From Ideonella sp. (lineage in GTDB: Bacteria; Pseudomonadota; Gammaproteobacteria; Burkholderiales; Burkholderiaceae_C): a stretch of DNA of 64,000 nucleotides. Made by a program: the position numbers and the translations under genes. The stretch is from positions 434,001 through 498,000 of the forward strand of contig JABTUC010000002.1 in the NCBI GenBank assembly GCA_015075545.1. Reading direction: 5' to 3'. Below are positions 56,998-64,000 of this stretch, in pieces; position 1 is the first letter of the stretch; each line of letters starts with the position of its first letter. Under the pieces are notes generated by a model that did no database searches, was not told the origin of the DNA, and worked only from the letters and a program-made list of their open reading frames with translations.

Positions 56998-58215
56998 ATG
57001 CCACGACGTTCCGTTTCGCAACCATCGACCTCGCGCCGCCGCGTGCTGGCCACCGCCGCGCTGGCCACGGTCTCGCTGCCGCTGGCCGCACTGGCCCAGA
57101 GCAAGGAAATCAGGATCGCGCTCATCTACGGCAAGACCGGCCCGCTCGAGGCCTACGGCAAGCAGACGGCCGTCGGCTTCCACATGGGCCTCGACTACGC
57201 CACCGGCGGCACGATGATGGTGGCCGGCAAGAAGCTGGTGGTGATCGAGAAGGACGCGCAGGGCAAGCCCGACGTCGGCAAGAACCTGCTCGCGCAGGCC
57301 TACGGCGACGACAAGGCCGACATCGCGGTGGGCCCCACCTCGTCGGGCGTGGCGCTGGCGATGCTGCCGGTGGCCGAGGAGTACAAGAAGATCCTGCTGG
57401 TCGAGCCGGCGGTGGCCGACTCGATCACCGGCGACAAGTGGAACAAGTACATCTTCCGCACCGGCCGCAATTCGAGCCAGGATGCGATCAGCAACGCGGT
57501 GGCGCTCGACAAGCCGGGTGTCAGCATCGCCACGCTGGCTCAGGACTACGCGTTCGGCCGCGACGGCGTCAAGGCGTTCAAGGAGGCGTTGAAGACCGCC
57601 AAGGTCGTGCACGAGGAGTACCTGCCGACCAACACCACCGACTTCACCGCCGGCGCCCAGCGCCTGATCGACGCGCTGAAGGACAAGCCCGGCCGCAAGG
57701 TGATCTGGATCATCTGGGCCGGCGCGGGAAACCCGTTCAAGATCGCCGACCTCGACCTCAAGCGCTACGGCATCGAGATCGCCACCGGCGGCAACATCCT
57801 GCCGGCGATGGTGGCGTACAAGCAGTTCCCGGGCATGGAGGGCGCCACCTACTACTACTTCGCGATCCCGAAGAACCCGGTCAACGACTGGCTGGTGGCC
57901 AACCACTACAAGCAGTTCAAGACCCCGCCCGATTTCTTCACCGCCGGCGGCATGAGCGCGGCGATCGCGGTGGTCGAGGCGTTCAAGAAGACGCACGGCG
58001 ACACCAACACCAACAAGCTGATCTCGACGATGGAGGGCATGAGCTTCGAGACGCCCAAGGGCAAGATGACCTTCCGCAAGGAAGACCATCAGGCGATGCA
58101 GTCGATGTACCACTTCCGGATCAAGGTCGACCCGGCGTTCGCGTGGGGCGTGCCGGAGCTGGTCTCCGAGATCAAGCCCGAGCAGATGAACGTTCCGATC
58201 AGGAACAAACGCTGA
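56998..58215 (+). CDS. livK: Branched-chain amino acid-type ABC transporter substrate-binding protein
   Basis: A 405-residue periplasmic binding protein (LivK/type 1 fold): IRIALIYGKTGPLEAYGKQT, LLVEPAVADSITGDKWNKYI, SIATLAQDYAFGRDG and FFTAGGMSAAIAVVEAFKKT. The signal has a twin-Arg-like SRRRVLATAALA. AGGAGA precedes the ATG. It is the first gene of the liv block; the ligand may be an amino acid, an amide or an aromatic acid. It is separated from livG by 790 bp of repeats. Confidence 0.9.
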   Translation: MPRRSVSQPSTSRRRVLATAALATVSLPLAALAQSKEIRIALIYGKTGPLEAYGKQTAVGFHMGLDYATGGTMMVAGKKLVVIEKDAQGKPDVGKNLLAQAYGDDKADIAVGPTSSGVALAMLPVAEEYKKILLVEPAVADSITGDKWNKYIFRTGRNSSQDAISNAVALDKPGVSIATLAQDYAFGRDGVKAFKEALKTAKVVHEEYLPTNTTDFTAGAQRLIDALKDKPGRKVIWIIWAGAGNPFKIADLDLKRYGIEIATGGNILPAMVAYKQFPGMEGATYYYFAIPKNPVNDWLVANHYKQFKTPPDFFTAGGMSAAIAVVEAFKKTHGDTNTNKLISTMEGMSFETPKGKMTFRKEDHQAMQSMYHFRIKVDPAFAWGVPELVSEIKPEQMNVPIRNKR

Positions 58216-58262
58216 CGCGCTTGTTCCTGTCGGAACTGCGTTCCCGAACGTACCGCTCCCCC

Positions 58263-58285
58263 GAGCCCCCTCCGCGAGGGGGCTC
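58263..58285 (+). terminator. Hairpin after livK
   Basis: Perfect 10-bp arms (GAGCCCCCTC / GAGGGGGCTC) with a 3-nt loop, 48 bp after the livK stop. It could end most transcripts at livK and give more binding protein than transporter. Confidence 0.65.
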
Positions 58286-58449
58286 CAGCCAGAGGTGGAT
58301 GTCGTGCCCGTTGCACGCTTGCTTTGCGTCGTCGTAGCGGTGGTGCTGCATGGCGGCGTGGCGCGTGCGGCGCTCGAGGTCTTGGTTGTTGGGCGGCGCT
58401 GATGAATTGCGCTTTCTCTTTCTTTCACGTTCGCGAGATGACTGCGCGG

Positions 58450-58684
58450 CGCGGTGGGCGGTGCCCGGTGGGGGCTCCTACTGTGGCGGTCGGCGCTGCG
58501 CGCCGACTCCGCTGCGATGCTCGCGCCACGAGGGCGGCTGCGGCACCGCCGTCCGCGGCGCTGAACGCGCCGCGAACTTCACGGCGTCCTCGCCGGTCCG
58601 GCGCCCGCGGCGCCGGACTCCCCCTCGCGGCGCTGCGCTTCTCGCCGCCCCAAAAGACGCCCCCACCGGGCACCGCCCACCGCG
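58450..58684. repeat. Palindromic element with 26-bp perfect terminal inverted repeats
   Basis: Left arm 58450-58475 and right arm 58659-58684 are exact reverse complements (CGCGGTGGGCGGTGCCCGGT then GGGGGC). Similarity continues imperfectly inward. There is no coding sequence inside that I can support. It resembles non-autonomous palindromic repeats of GC-rich Burkholderiales. Confidence 0.75.
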
Positions 58685-58730
58685 CTGCGATGCTCGTGGC
58701 GTTCGGCGACGCGTGCCACGGTGGTGCTGG

Positions 58731-58972
58731 CAAAGCCGGGGGAGGGTGTGCGCCGGCAGCGACATTGGGCGGTGCCGAGGAACGCAGGCTTCGTGGCCGC
58801 GCGCGCGCAGCGCGCGCATCCACTTCTGACTCGCCGCGATTGTCCGAGCGGAACGACCGCAGGGAGTGCAGCGAGTTTCGCGGCGGGCCACGAAGCCGAG
58901 TACCGCAGGGGAGTCGGCCCGCAGGGCCGACCGCCGCACACGAGCGCCGGCGCATACCCGCCCCCGGCTTTG
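58731..58972. repeat. Second nested inverted-repeat element
   Basis: Outer 27-bp arms 58731-58757 and 58946-58972 match at 25 of 27 positions. An inner perfect pair GGCTTCGTGGCC (58787-58798) and GGCCACGAAGCC (58886-58897) lies within. The element starts 47 bp after the previous one and ends 34 bp before livG. Non-coding. Confidence 0.7.
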
Positions 58973-59006
58973 TCCACCCCGGACTTGGCAGTCCACCGGC
59001 CAAGAC

Positions 59007-59783
59007 ATGACCGCCCTGCTGCAAACCCGCGACCTCACGATCCGTTTCGGCGGACACGTGGCGGTCGACCACGTGTCGTGCGCTTTCGAGGCGGGCACGC
59101 TGACGGCGATCGTCGGGCCCAACGGTGCGGGCAAGACGACCTACTTCAACCTCGTGTCGGGGCAGTTGCGCGCCAGCGAGGGCAGCGTGCACTTGAACGG
59201 CGAAGACATCACCACCTTGCCGGCGCCGCTGCGCACGCGCAAGGGGCTCGGCCGGGCGTTCCAGCTCACGCAGTTGTTCCCCAACCTGAGCGCGCAGGAG
59301 AACGTGCGGCTCGCGGTGCAGGCGCGCGAGCGCGGGCGCGGCCACGCGGCGATCGACCTCTGGCACGTCTGGCGCGACCGCGGCGCGTGGATCGACGAGT
59401 CGCGCGCCATCCTCGCGCAGGTGCGCCTCGACGACAAGCGCGATGCGCACGCCAGCGCGCTGCCGCACGGCGACCAGCGCAAGCTCGAGGTGGCGCTGCT
59501 GATGGCGCTCGACCCGCTGGTCTACATGTTCGACGAGCCCACCGCCGGCATGAGCGTCGACGAGGTGCCGGTGGTGCTCGACCTGATCCGCCAGCTCAAG
59601 GCGCGCAAGGACCGGCTGATCCTGCTGGTGGAGCACAAGATGGACGTGGTGCGCGAGCTGAGCGACCGCATCGTCGTGCTGCACAACGGGCAGCTCGTCG
59701 CCGACGGCGAGCCGGCGGCGGTGATCGCCTCGCCCATCGTGCAGCAAGCGTATCTCGGTATGGCTGCGGAAGAAGCAGCATGA
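59007..59783 (+). CDS. livG: Liv-type ABC transporter ATPase LivG
   Basis: A 258-residue ATPase: LTIRFGGHVAVDHVSCAFEA, Walker A GPNGAGKTT, GLGRAFQLTQLFPNLSAQEN, the signature as LPHGDQRKLEVALLMA (a LivG-type variant of LSGGQ), Walker B LVYMFDEPTAGM and switch His in LVEHKMD. ATGA overlap with livF. Confidence 0.94.
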   Translation: MTALLQTRDLTIRFGGHVAVDHVSCAFEAGTLTAIVGPNGAGKTTYFNLVSGQLRASEGSVHLNGEDITTLPAPLRTRKGLGRAFQLTQLFPNLSAQENVRLAVQARERGRGHAAIDLWHVWRDRGAWIDESRAILAQVRLDDKRDAHASALPHGDQRKLEVALLMALDPLVYMFDEPTAGMSVDEVPVVLDLIRQLKARKDRLILLVEHKMDVVRELSDRIVVLHNGQLVADGEPAAVIASPIVQQAYLGMAAEEAA

Positions 59784-60523
59784 CCCAGGCCAACACCGTG
59801 CTCGAGCTGACCGGTGTGCACACGCACATCGGCGCGTACCACATCCTGCACGGCGTCAGCTTCGCGGTGCGCGAGGGCGAGGTGACGATGCTGCTCGGCC
59901 GCAACGGCGCCGGCAAGACCACCACGCTGCGCACGATCATGGGTCTGTGGGCCGCCAGCCAGGGCGACGTGCGCTTCAAGGGCCAGTCGATCAAGGGCCT
60001 GGCCACGCCCGACATCGCCGGCCGCGGCATCGCCTACGTGCCCGAGAGCATGGGCATCTTCAGCGACCTCACGGTGCAGGAGAACTTCGTGCTCGCCGCG
60101 CGCGCGGCGCGCCACGCCGGCGAGCTCGATGCGCAGCGGCTGCAGTGGATCTTCGGCCTCTTTCCGGCGCTGCAGAAGTTCTGGCTCTACCCGGCGGGCA
60201 AGCTCTCGGGCGGGCAGAAGCAGATGCTCGCGGTGGCGCGCGCGATCGTCGAGCCGCGCGCGCTGCTGCTGATCGACGAGCCGAGCAAGGGGCTGGCGCC
60301 GTCGATCATCGCCAACCTGATCGCCGCCTTCAACGAGCTGAAGCGCCAGCGCACGACGATCCTGCTGGTGGAGCAGAACTTCCACATGGCGCGCTCGCTC
60401 GGCGACGCGGTGGCGGTGATGGACAACGGCGCGGTCGTGCACACCGGCTCGATGCGCGAACTGGCCGACGACGAGACGCTGCAGCAGCGCCTGCTCGGGC
60501 TGTCGCTGGCGGTGCACCAATGA
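59780..60523 (+). CDS. livF: Liv-type ABC transporter ATPase LivF
   Basis: A 247-residue ATPase: Walker A GRNGAGKTT, RGIAYVPESMGIFSDLTVQE, signature LSGGQKQMLAVARAI, Walker B ALLLIDEPSKGLAP and LLVEQNF. It pairs with LivG to drive uptake. Overlaps livG and livH by four bases each. Confidence 0.95.
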   Translation: MTQANTVLELTGVHTHIGAYHILHGVSFAVREGEVTMLLGRNGAGKTTTLRTIMGLWAASQGDVRFKGQSIKGLATPDIAGRGIAYVPESMGIFSDLTVQENFVLAARAARHAGELDAQRLQWIFGLFPALQKFWLYPAGKLSGGQKQMLAVARAIVEPRALLLIDEPSKGLAPSIIANLIAAFNELKRQRTTILLVEQNFHMARSLGDAVAVMDNGAVVHTGSMRELADDETLQQRLLGLSLAVHQ

Positions 60524-61617
60524 GCCCGCAACCGAGCGAGCACGAGGCCGCGGCCGCCCGCGGGACGCGGGCGGCGCTCGTGCTGTCCAAGTCCGCGCAG
60601 GCGGACTTGGAGCCGCAGGACTCGCTCCCGAAGGCGCAGTTCGACTGGAAGCCGCTCGCGCTGCTGGTGGCCATCGCGATCGTCGGGCTGCCGGCGATCG
60701 GCTCGCCGTCGACCTGGCTCACGCTCACGGTGGCCGGGCTGGCGATGGGCATGATCATCTTCATCATCGCCTCGGGGCTGACGCTGGTGTTCGGCCTGAT
60801 GGACGTGCTGAACTTCGGCCACGGCGTGTTCATCGCGCTCGGCGCGTTCATCGCCACCAGCGTGATGGGCGGCATGGCCGGCTGGGCCGGCGCCTCCGGC
60901 GCGGCGCAACTGGTGGCGGTGTTCGCCGCGATGGCGGTGGGCATGGCGGTGGCCGGCGCGGTGGGCTGGGCGTTCGAGCGCGTGATCGTGCGGCCGGTCT
61001 ACGGCATGCACCTGAAGCAGATCCTGATCACGATGGGCGGCATGATCGTCGGCGAAGAGATCATCAAGGTGATCTGGGGGCCGCTGCAGATTCCGCTGCC
61101 GCTGCCCGACGTGCTGCGCGGCGCCTTCCTGCTGCCGTTCTTCGGCGATGCGGCGGCGGTCGAGAAGTACCGCGTGCTGGCCACCGCGATCGGGGCGGTG
61201 GTGTTCGCCGCGCTCGTCTTCACGCTCGGCCGCACCAAGATCGGCCTGCTGATCCGCGCCGGCGTGCAGGACCGCGAGATGGTCGAGTCGCTCGGCTACC
61301 GCATCCGCCGCCTGTTCGTCGGCGTGTTCGTCGCCGCCTCGGCGCTGGCCGGGCTGGGCGGCGTGCTGTGGGGCCTGTACCAGGAGAACGTGACGCCGCA
61401 GATCGGCTCGCAGGTCAACGTGCTGCTGTTCATCGTCATCATCATCGGCGGCCTGGGCTCCACGCTCGGCAGCTTCGTCGGCGCGCTGCTGGTGGGCCTG
61501 CTGGCCAACTACACCGGCTTCCTGGCGCCGAAGGTGGCGCTGTTCTCCAACATCGCTCTGATGGTCGCCATCCTGCTGTGGCGGCCGCAGGGCTTGTACC
61601 CGGTCAGCAGTCGATGA
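60520..61617 (+). CDS. livH: Liv-type ABC transporter permease LivH
   Basis: A 365-residue permease with about eight TM helices: GMIIFIIASGLTLVFGLMDV, LNFGHGVFIALGAFI, LKQILITMGGMIVGEEIIKV and FIVIIIGGLGSTLGSFVGAL. It has an unusual N-terminal extension of about 47 polar residues that contains a perfect DNA hairpin (CCAAGTCCGC/GCGGACTTGG, 60587-60610). Coupled to livF and livM. Confidence 0.94.
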   Translation: MSPQPSEHEAAAARGTRAALVLSKSAQADLEPQDSLPKAQFDWKPLALLVAIAIVGLPAIGSPSTWLTLTVAGLAMGMIIFIIASGLTLVFGLMDVLNFGHGVFIALGAFIATSVMGGMAGWAGASGAAQLVAVFAAMAVGMAVAGAVGWAFERVIVRPVYGMHLKQILITMGGMIVGEEIIKVIWGPLQIPLPLPDVLRGAFLLPFFGDAAAVEKYRVLATAIGAVVFAALVFTLGRTKIGLLIRAGVQDREMVESLGYRIRRLFVGVFVAASALAGLGGVLWGLYQENVTPQIGSQVNVLLFIVIIIGGLGSTLGSFVGALLVGLLANYTGFLAPKVALFSNIALMVAILLWRPQGLYPVSSR

Positions 61618-62777
61618 GCGCCATTCAGCGACTCCTCTCGCACGACCTGCCGCGCAGCCGCGCGCTGGCGATCGCGCTCGTGGTGTGCCTGGTGGCGCTG
61701 GCGTTCGCGCCGTTTCTGTTTCCCGGCAGCAAGGCGCTCGGCGCGGCGGCGAAGATGCTGGTGTTCATCCTGCTGGTGGCCAGCTACGACCTGCTGCTCG
61801 GCTACACCGGCATCGTCAGCTTCGCGCACACGATGTTCTTCGGCATCGGCGCCTACGGCGTGGCGATCGCCAGCACGCGGCTGGCGCCGACCTTCGGCGC
61901 GCTGGCGGTCGGCGTCGCGCTGGCGCTGGCGGTGTCGCTGCTGCTGTCGCTGGTGATCGGCCTGTTCTCGCTGCGCGTGAAGGCGATCTTCTACGCGATG
62001 ATCACGCTGGCGGTGGCCGCGGCGTTCCAGACGCTGGCGTCGCAGCTGTCGGGCATCACCGGCGGCGAGGACGGCCTGACGTTCAGGAACCCCGCCGTGC
62101 TGAGCCCGAGCTTCGAGCCGTTCGAAGCGCCGATCCTCGGCGTCACCATCGACGGCAAGTTCTTCACCTACTACCTGCTGTTCGCGGTGGTGGTGGTGCT
62201 GTTCCTGGCGCTGCTGCGCATCGTCAACTCGCCGTTCGGCCGCGTGCTGCAGGCGATCCGCGAGAACGACTTCCGTGCCGAGGCGATCGGCTATCGCACG
62301 GTGGTGTACCGCACCTTGAGCAACGTGATCGGCGCGCTGTTCGCCACGCTGGCCGGCGCGCTGCTCGCGCTGTGGCTGCGCTACACCGGGCCCGACACGA
62401 CGCTGAGCTTCGAGATCATGCTCGACATCCTGCTGATCGTGGTGATCGGTGGCATGGGCACGATGTACGGCGCGGTGGTCGGCAGCGTGCTCTTCGTGTT
62501 CGCGCAGAACTACCTGCAGGATCTGCTGAAGTTCGTCGGCGGCGCGCTCGAGGGCGTGCCGGTGGCCGGTGCGCTGGTGTCGGCCGACCGCTGGCTGCTG
62601 TGGCTCGGCGTGCTGTTCGTGCTGGCGGTCTATCACTTCCCGAGCGGCATCGTCGGGAGACTAAGGGCCCACCCCCGAAGCGGCCTAGCGGCCGCCTCCC
62701 CCTCCAGGGGGCGCCACCAGCGGACCGGCGAAGCCGGATCCGCGGTGTCCGCTGGAAAGGACGACGTGTCCCGATGA
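61614..62777 (+). CDS. livM: Liv-type ABC transporter permease LivM, C-terminus extended by a repeat
   Basis: A 387-residue permease: LLLGYTGIVSFAHTMFFGIG, AYGVAIASTRLAPTFGALAV, FGRVLQAIRENDFRAEAIGY and LLIVVIGGMGTMYGAVVGSV. The family match ends near YHFPSGIVGRL. The last roughly 40 residues (AHPRSGLAAASPSRGRHQRT onward) are encoded by a palindromic repeat inserted at the 3' end. The stop overlaps the next start (ATGA). Confidence 0.93.
   Translation: MSAIQRLLSHDLPRSRALAIALVVCLVALAFAPFLFPGSKALGAAAKMLVFILLVASYDLLLGYTGIVSFAHTMFFGIGAYGVAIASTRLAPTFGALAVGVALALAVSLLLSLVIGLFSLRVKAIFYAMITLAVAAAFQTLASQLSGITGGEDGLTFRNPAVLSPSFEPFEAPILGVTIDGKFFTYYLLFAVVVVLFLALLRIVNSPFGRVLQAIRENDFRAEAIGYRTVVYRTLSNVIGALFATLAGALLALWLRYTGPDTTLSFEIMLDILLIVVIGGMGTMYGAVVGSVLFVFAQNYLQDLLKFVGGALEGVPVAGALVSADRWLLWLGVLFVLAVYHFPSGIVGRLRAHPRSGLAAASPSRGRHQRTGEAGSAVSAGKDDVSR
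62663..62760. repeat. Palindromic repeat inside the 3' end of livM
   Basis: About 100 bp with nested inverted repeats, including GCGGCCTAGCGGCCGC-like and CCCCCTCCAGGGGG segments and arms CCAGCGGAC (62717-62725) / GTCCGCTGG (62747-62755). It resembles a multicopy repeat I associate with Comamonadaceae-type genomes. It supplies livM's last codons. Confidence 0.65.
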
Positions 62778-63616
62778 TGAACGCCATCTGCAATTCGTCC
62801 TATCACCGCGTCGCCGGGCGCGAGCTGCACGTCACCGAATGGGGGCACGAGCGCAGCGAGGTCGTCGTCGCGTGGCATGGCCTGGCGCGCACCGGGCGCG
62901 ACATGGACGACATCGCCGGGCACCTGGCGGGGCGCTACCGCGTGATCTGCCCCGACACCATCGGCCGCGGCCTGAGCCAATGGAGCCCCGACCCCGACCG
63001 CGAGTACTGCCTCGCGTTCTACGTGCAGCTTGCCGAAGGCCTGCTCGACGCGCTGGGCATCGACCGCTGCCATTGGCTCGGCACGTCGATGGGCGGCGCG
63101 ATCGGGCTGCGCGCGGCGGCCGGCAGCTTGCGCGGGCGCATCCGCAAGCTGGTGCTCAACGACATCGGCCCCGAATTGCCGAGCGCCGCGCAGCAGCGCA
63201 TCCTCAAATATGCGGGCAGCCCGAGCGCGTTCGCCACCGTGAGCGAACTCGAAGCGTACTTCCGCACCATCTACAAGCCGTACGGCTGGTTGAGCGACTC
63301 GCAATGGCGGCGCCTGACCGAGACCTCGACGCGCCGGCTGCCCGACGGCCGCGTGACGCCGCACTACGACCCGGCGATGGTGCGCCAGTTCGTCGCCCAT
63401 CCCGACGACTACCAGCAGTGGGAGGCGTGGGATTCGCTCGACATTCCGGTGCTTGCGCTGCGCGGCGAGACCTCCGATCTGCTGCTGCCCGAGGTGGCCG
63501 AGGCGATGCGCAACCGCGGCCCGCGCGCGGTGGTGGTCACGCTGCCCGGCTGCGGCCACGCGCCGGCGCTGAACACGCCCGAGCACTTCGCGCTCGTCGA
63601 ACGCTTCTTTGCGTGA
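62774..63616 (+). CDS. Alpha/beta hydrolase
   Basis: A 280-residue hydrolase: VVVAWHGLARTGRDMDDIAG (HG oxyanion motif), VICPDTIGRGLSQWSPD, nucleophile elbow CHWLGTSMGGAIGLRAA, VLALRGETSDLLLPEVAEAM (acid) and LPGCGHAPALNTPEH (catalytic His). Cytoplasmic. It is coupled to livM, so the transporter may import an ester, amide or aromatic compound for it. Substrate unknown. Confidence 0.9.
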   Translation: MMNAICNSSYHRVAGRELHVTEWGHERSEVVVAWHGLARTGRDMDDIAGHLAGRYRVICPDTIGRGLSQWSPDPDREYCLAFYVQLAEGLLDALGIDRCHWLGTSMGGAIGLRAAAGSLRGRIRKLVLNDIGPELPSAAQQRILKYAGSPSAFATVSELEAYFRTIYKPYGWLSDSQWRRLTETSTRRLPDGRVTPHYDPAMVRQFVAHPDDYQQWEAWDSLDIPVLALRGETSDLLLPEVAEAMRNRGPRAVVVTLPGCGHAPALNTPEHFALVERFFA

Positions 63617-63677
63617 GCAGCCGCCCTGCCGACGAAGGCTCGGTCTGCTCGCTTCTTTTCAACCAGGAGGAGACACC

Positions 63678-64000
63678 ATGTTCACCAGCTTGTTCCGGCG
63701 CATCGCCTTCGCCACCGCTGCGCTCGGCATCGCCGTGGGCGCCCAGGCGGGCGGCACCGTGGGCAACACCTTGCCCGAGGGCTTCGCGGCGATCGAGGAC
63801 GCCTCGCTCGGCAAGCCGCTGATCGGCTTCGGTGCCGCCGGGCCGGTGGCGCGCACGCCGGTGATCTTCATCCACGGCAACAACGACACGCCGTTCCCGA
63901 CCGCGTGCAACCCGTACGGCCGCATGCAGGCGTTCGCGCAGTTCTTCGCCGACAGCGGCTACTCGACCAGCGAGCTGTGGGGCATCGGCTACGAGGGCGA
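63678..64000 (+). CDS. Secreted lipase/alpha-beta hydrolase (3' end off window)
   Basis: The first 107 residues of an exported hydrolase: signal MFTSLFRRIAFATAALGIAVGAQA, then RTPVIFIHGNNDTPFPTACN, the HG oxyanion motif of class 2-type lipases, and ADSGYSTSELWGIGYEG. AGGAGGAG lies before the ATG. The catalytic Ser and His are beyond the window. Confidence 0.8.
   Translation, partial: MFTSLFRRIAFATAALGIAVGAQAGGTVGNTLPEGFAAIEDASLGKPLIGFGAAGPVARTPVIFIHGNNDTPFPTACNPYGRMQAFAQFFADSGYSTSELWGIGYEG

Noticed and set aside
58324..59010. Overlapping ORFs of 130-230 codons in the livK-livG gap
   Set aside because: They are products of palindromic GC-rich repeats, with Arg/Ala/Pro-only composition and no homology recognised.

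Overview
The window looks like chromosomal DNA of a very GC-rich, facultatively anaerobic, denitrifying betaproteobacterium, probably of the order Burkholderiales. The supporting features are a nirS-type denitrification operon, class II ribonucleotide reductase together with the O2-independent ubiquinone genes ubiUVT, a malonate TRAP/MatB/malonyl-CoA decarboxylase module, many ATGA/GTGA stop-start overlaps, poly-Gly lipoproteins (CGGGG after the lipid Cys) and palindromic intergenic repeats. The taxonomic placement is inference from gene content, not from a marker gene.

Layout. (1) 1-5.3 kb, minus strand: nirS-M-C-F-DL-G, cut by the left edge, with an FNR/DNR-type box upstream of nirS. (2) 5.5-13.6 kb, plus strand: a large BTAD/NB-ARC/TPR (AfsR-like) regulator, a small ORF and two poly-Gly lipoproteins. 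(3) 13.6-22.1 kb: an accessory, decaying zone. It holds a truncated third lipoprotein, a cupredoxin pseudogene, a frameshifted Ser/Thr-kinase fragment, a long lipoprotein joining RCC1 repeats, three CXXCH haem c sites and Calx-beta, a C-terminal caspase remnant, and a complete IS21-family element inserted in another gene with a target duplication. (4) 22.1-31.3 kb, minus strand: small secreted proteins, an SBBP-propeller surface protein with a GlyGly-CTERM-like tail, and a hybrid sensor kinase with its response regulator. A 55-bp leader repeat lies in front of two of the secreted genes. (5) 31.5-33.1 kb: a MaoC-like dehydratase and a HAD hydrolase. (6) 33.6-41.4 kb, plus strand: an anaerobic block of radical SAM protein, uroporphyrinogen-III methyltransferase (nirE/cobA), ubiU, ubiV, ubiT and NrdR-box-controlled nrdJ. 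(7) 41.5-46.3 kb, minus strand: parDE, two NTF2-like proteins, the 5-oxoprolinase pxpBCA and a MerR regulator. (8) 46.4-54.3 kb: malonate use (matB, TRAP dctPQM, malonyl-CoA decarboxylase, a sigma-54 activator). (9) 54.5-56.7 kb: mtnA plus a class II aldolase, and a DsrC/TusE-like protein without the redox cysteines. (10) 57-64 kb, plus strand: a Liv-type ABC transporter broken up by hairpin repeats, an alpha/beta hydrolase and the start of a secreted lipase.

How the parts fit: NirE makes precorrin-2, the shared precursor of haem d1 (for NirS) and of cobalamin (for NrdJ). NrdJ and UbiUVT give oxygen-free dNTP and ubiquinone synthesis, and nir gives anaerobic respiration. FNR-type boxes lie at both nirS and nirE. 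The accessory zone at 13.6-24.8 kb carries several frameshifts. They may be true decay or, where they sit in short C or G runs, assembly error.
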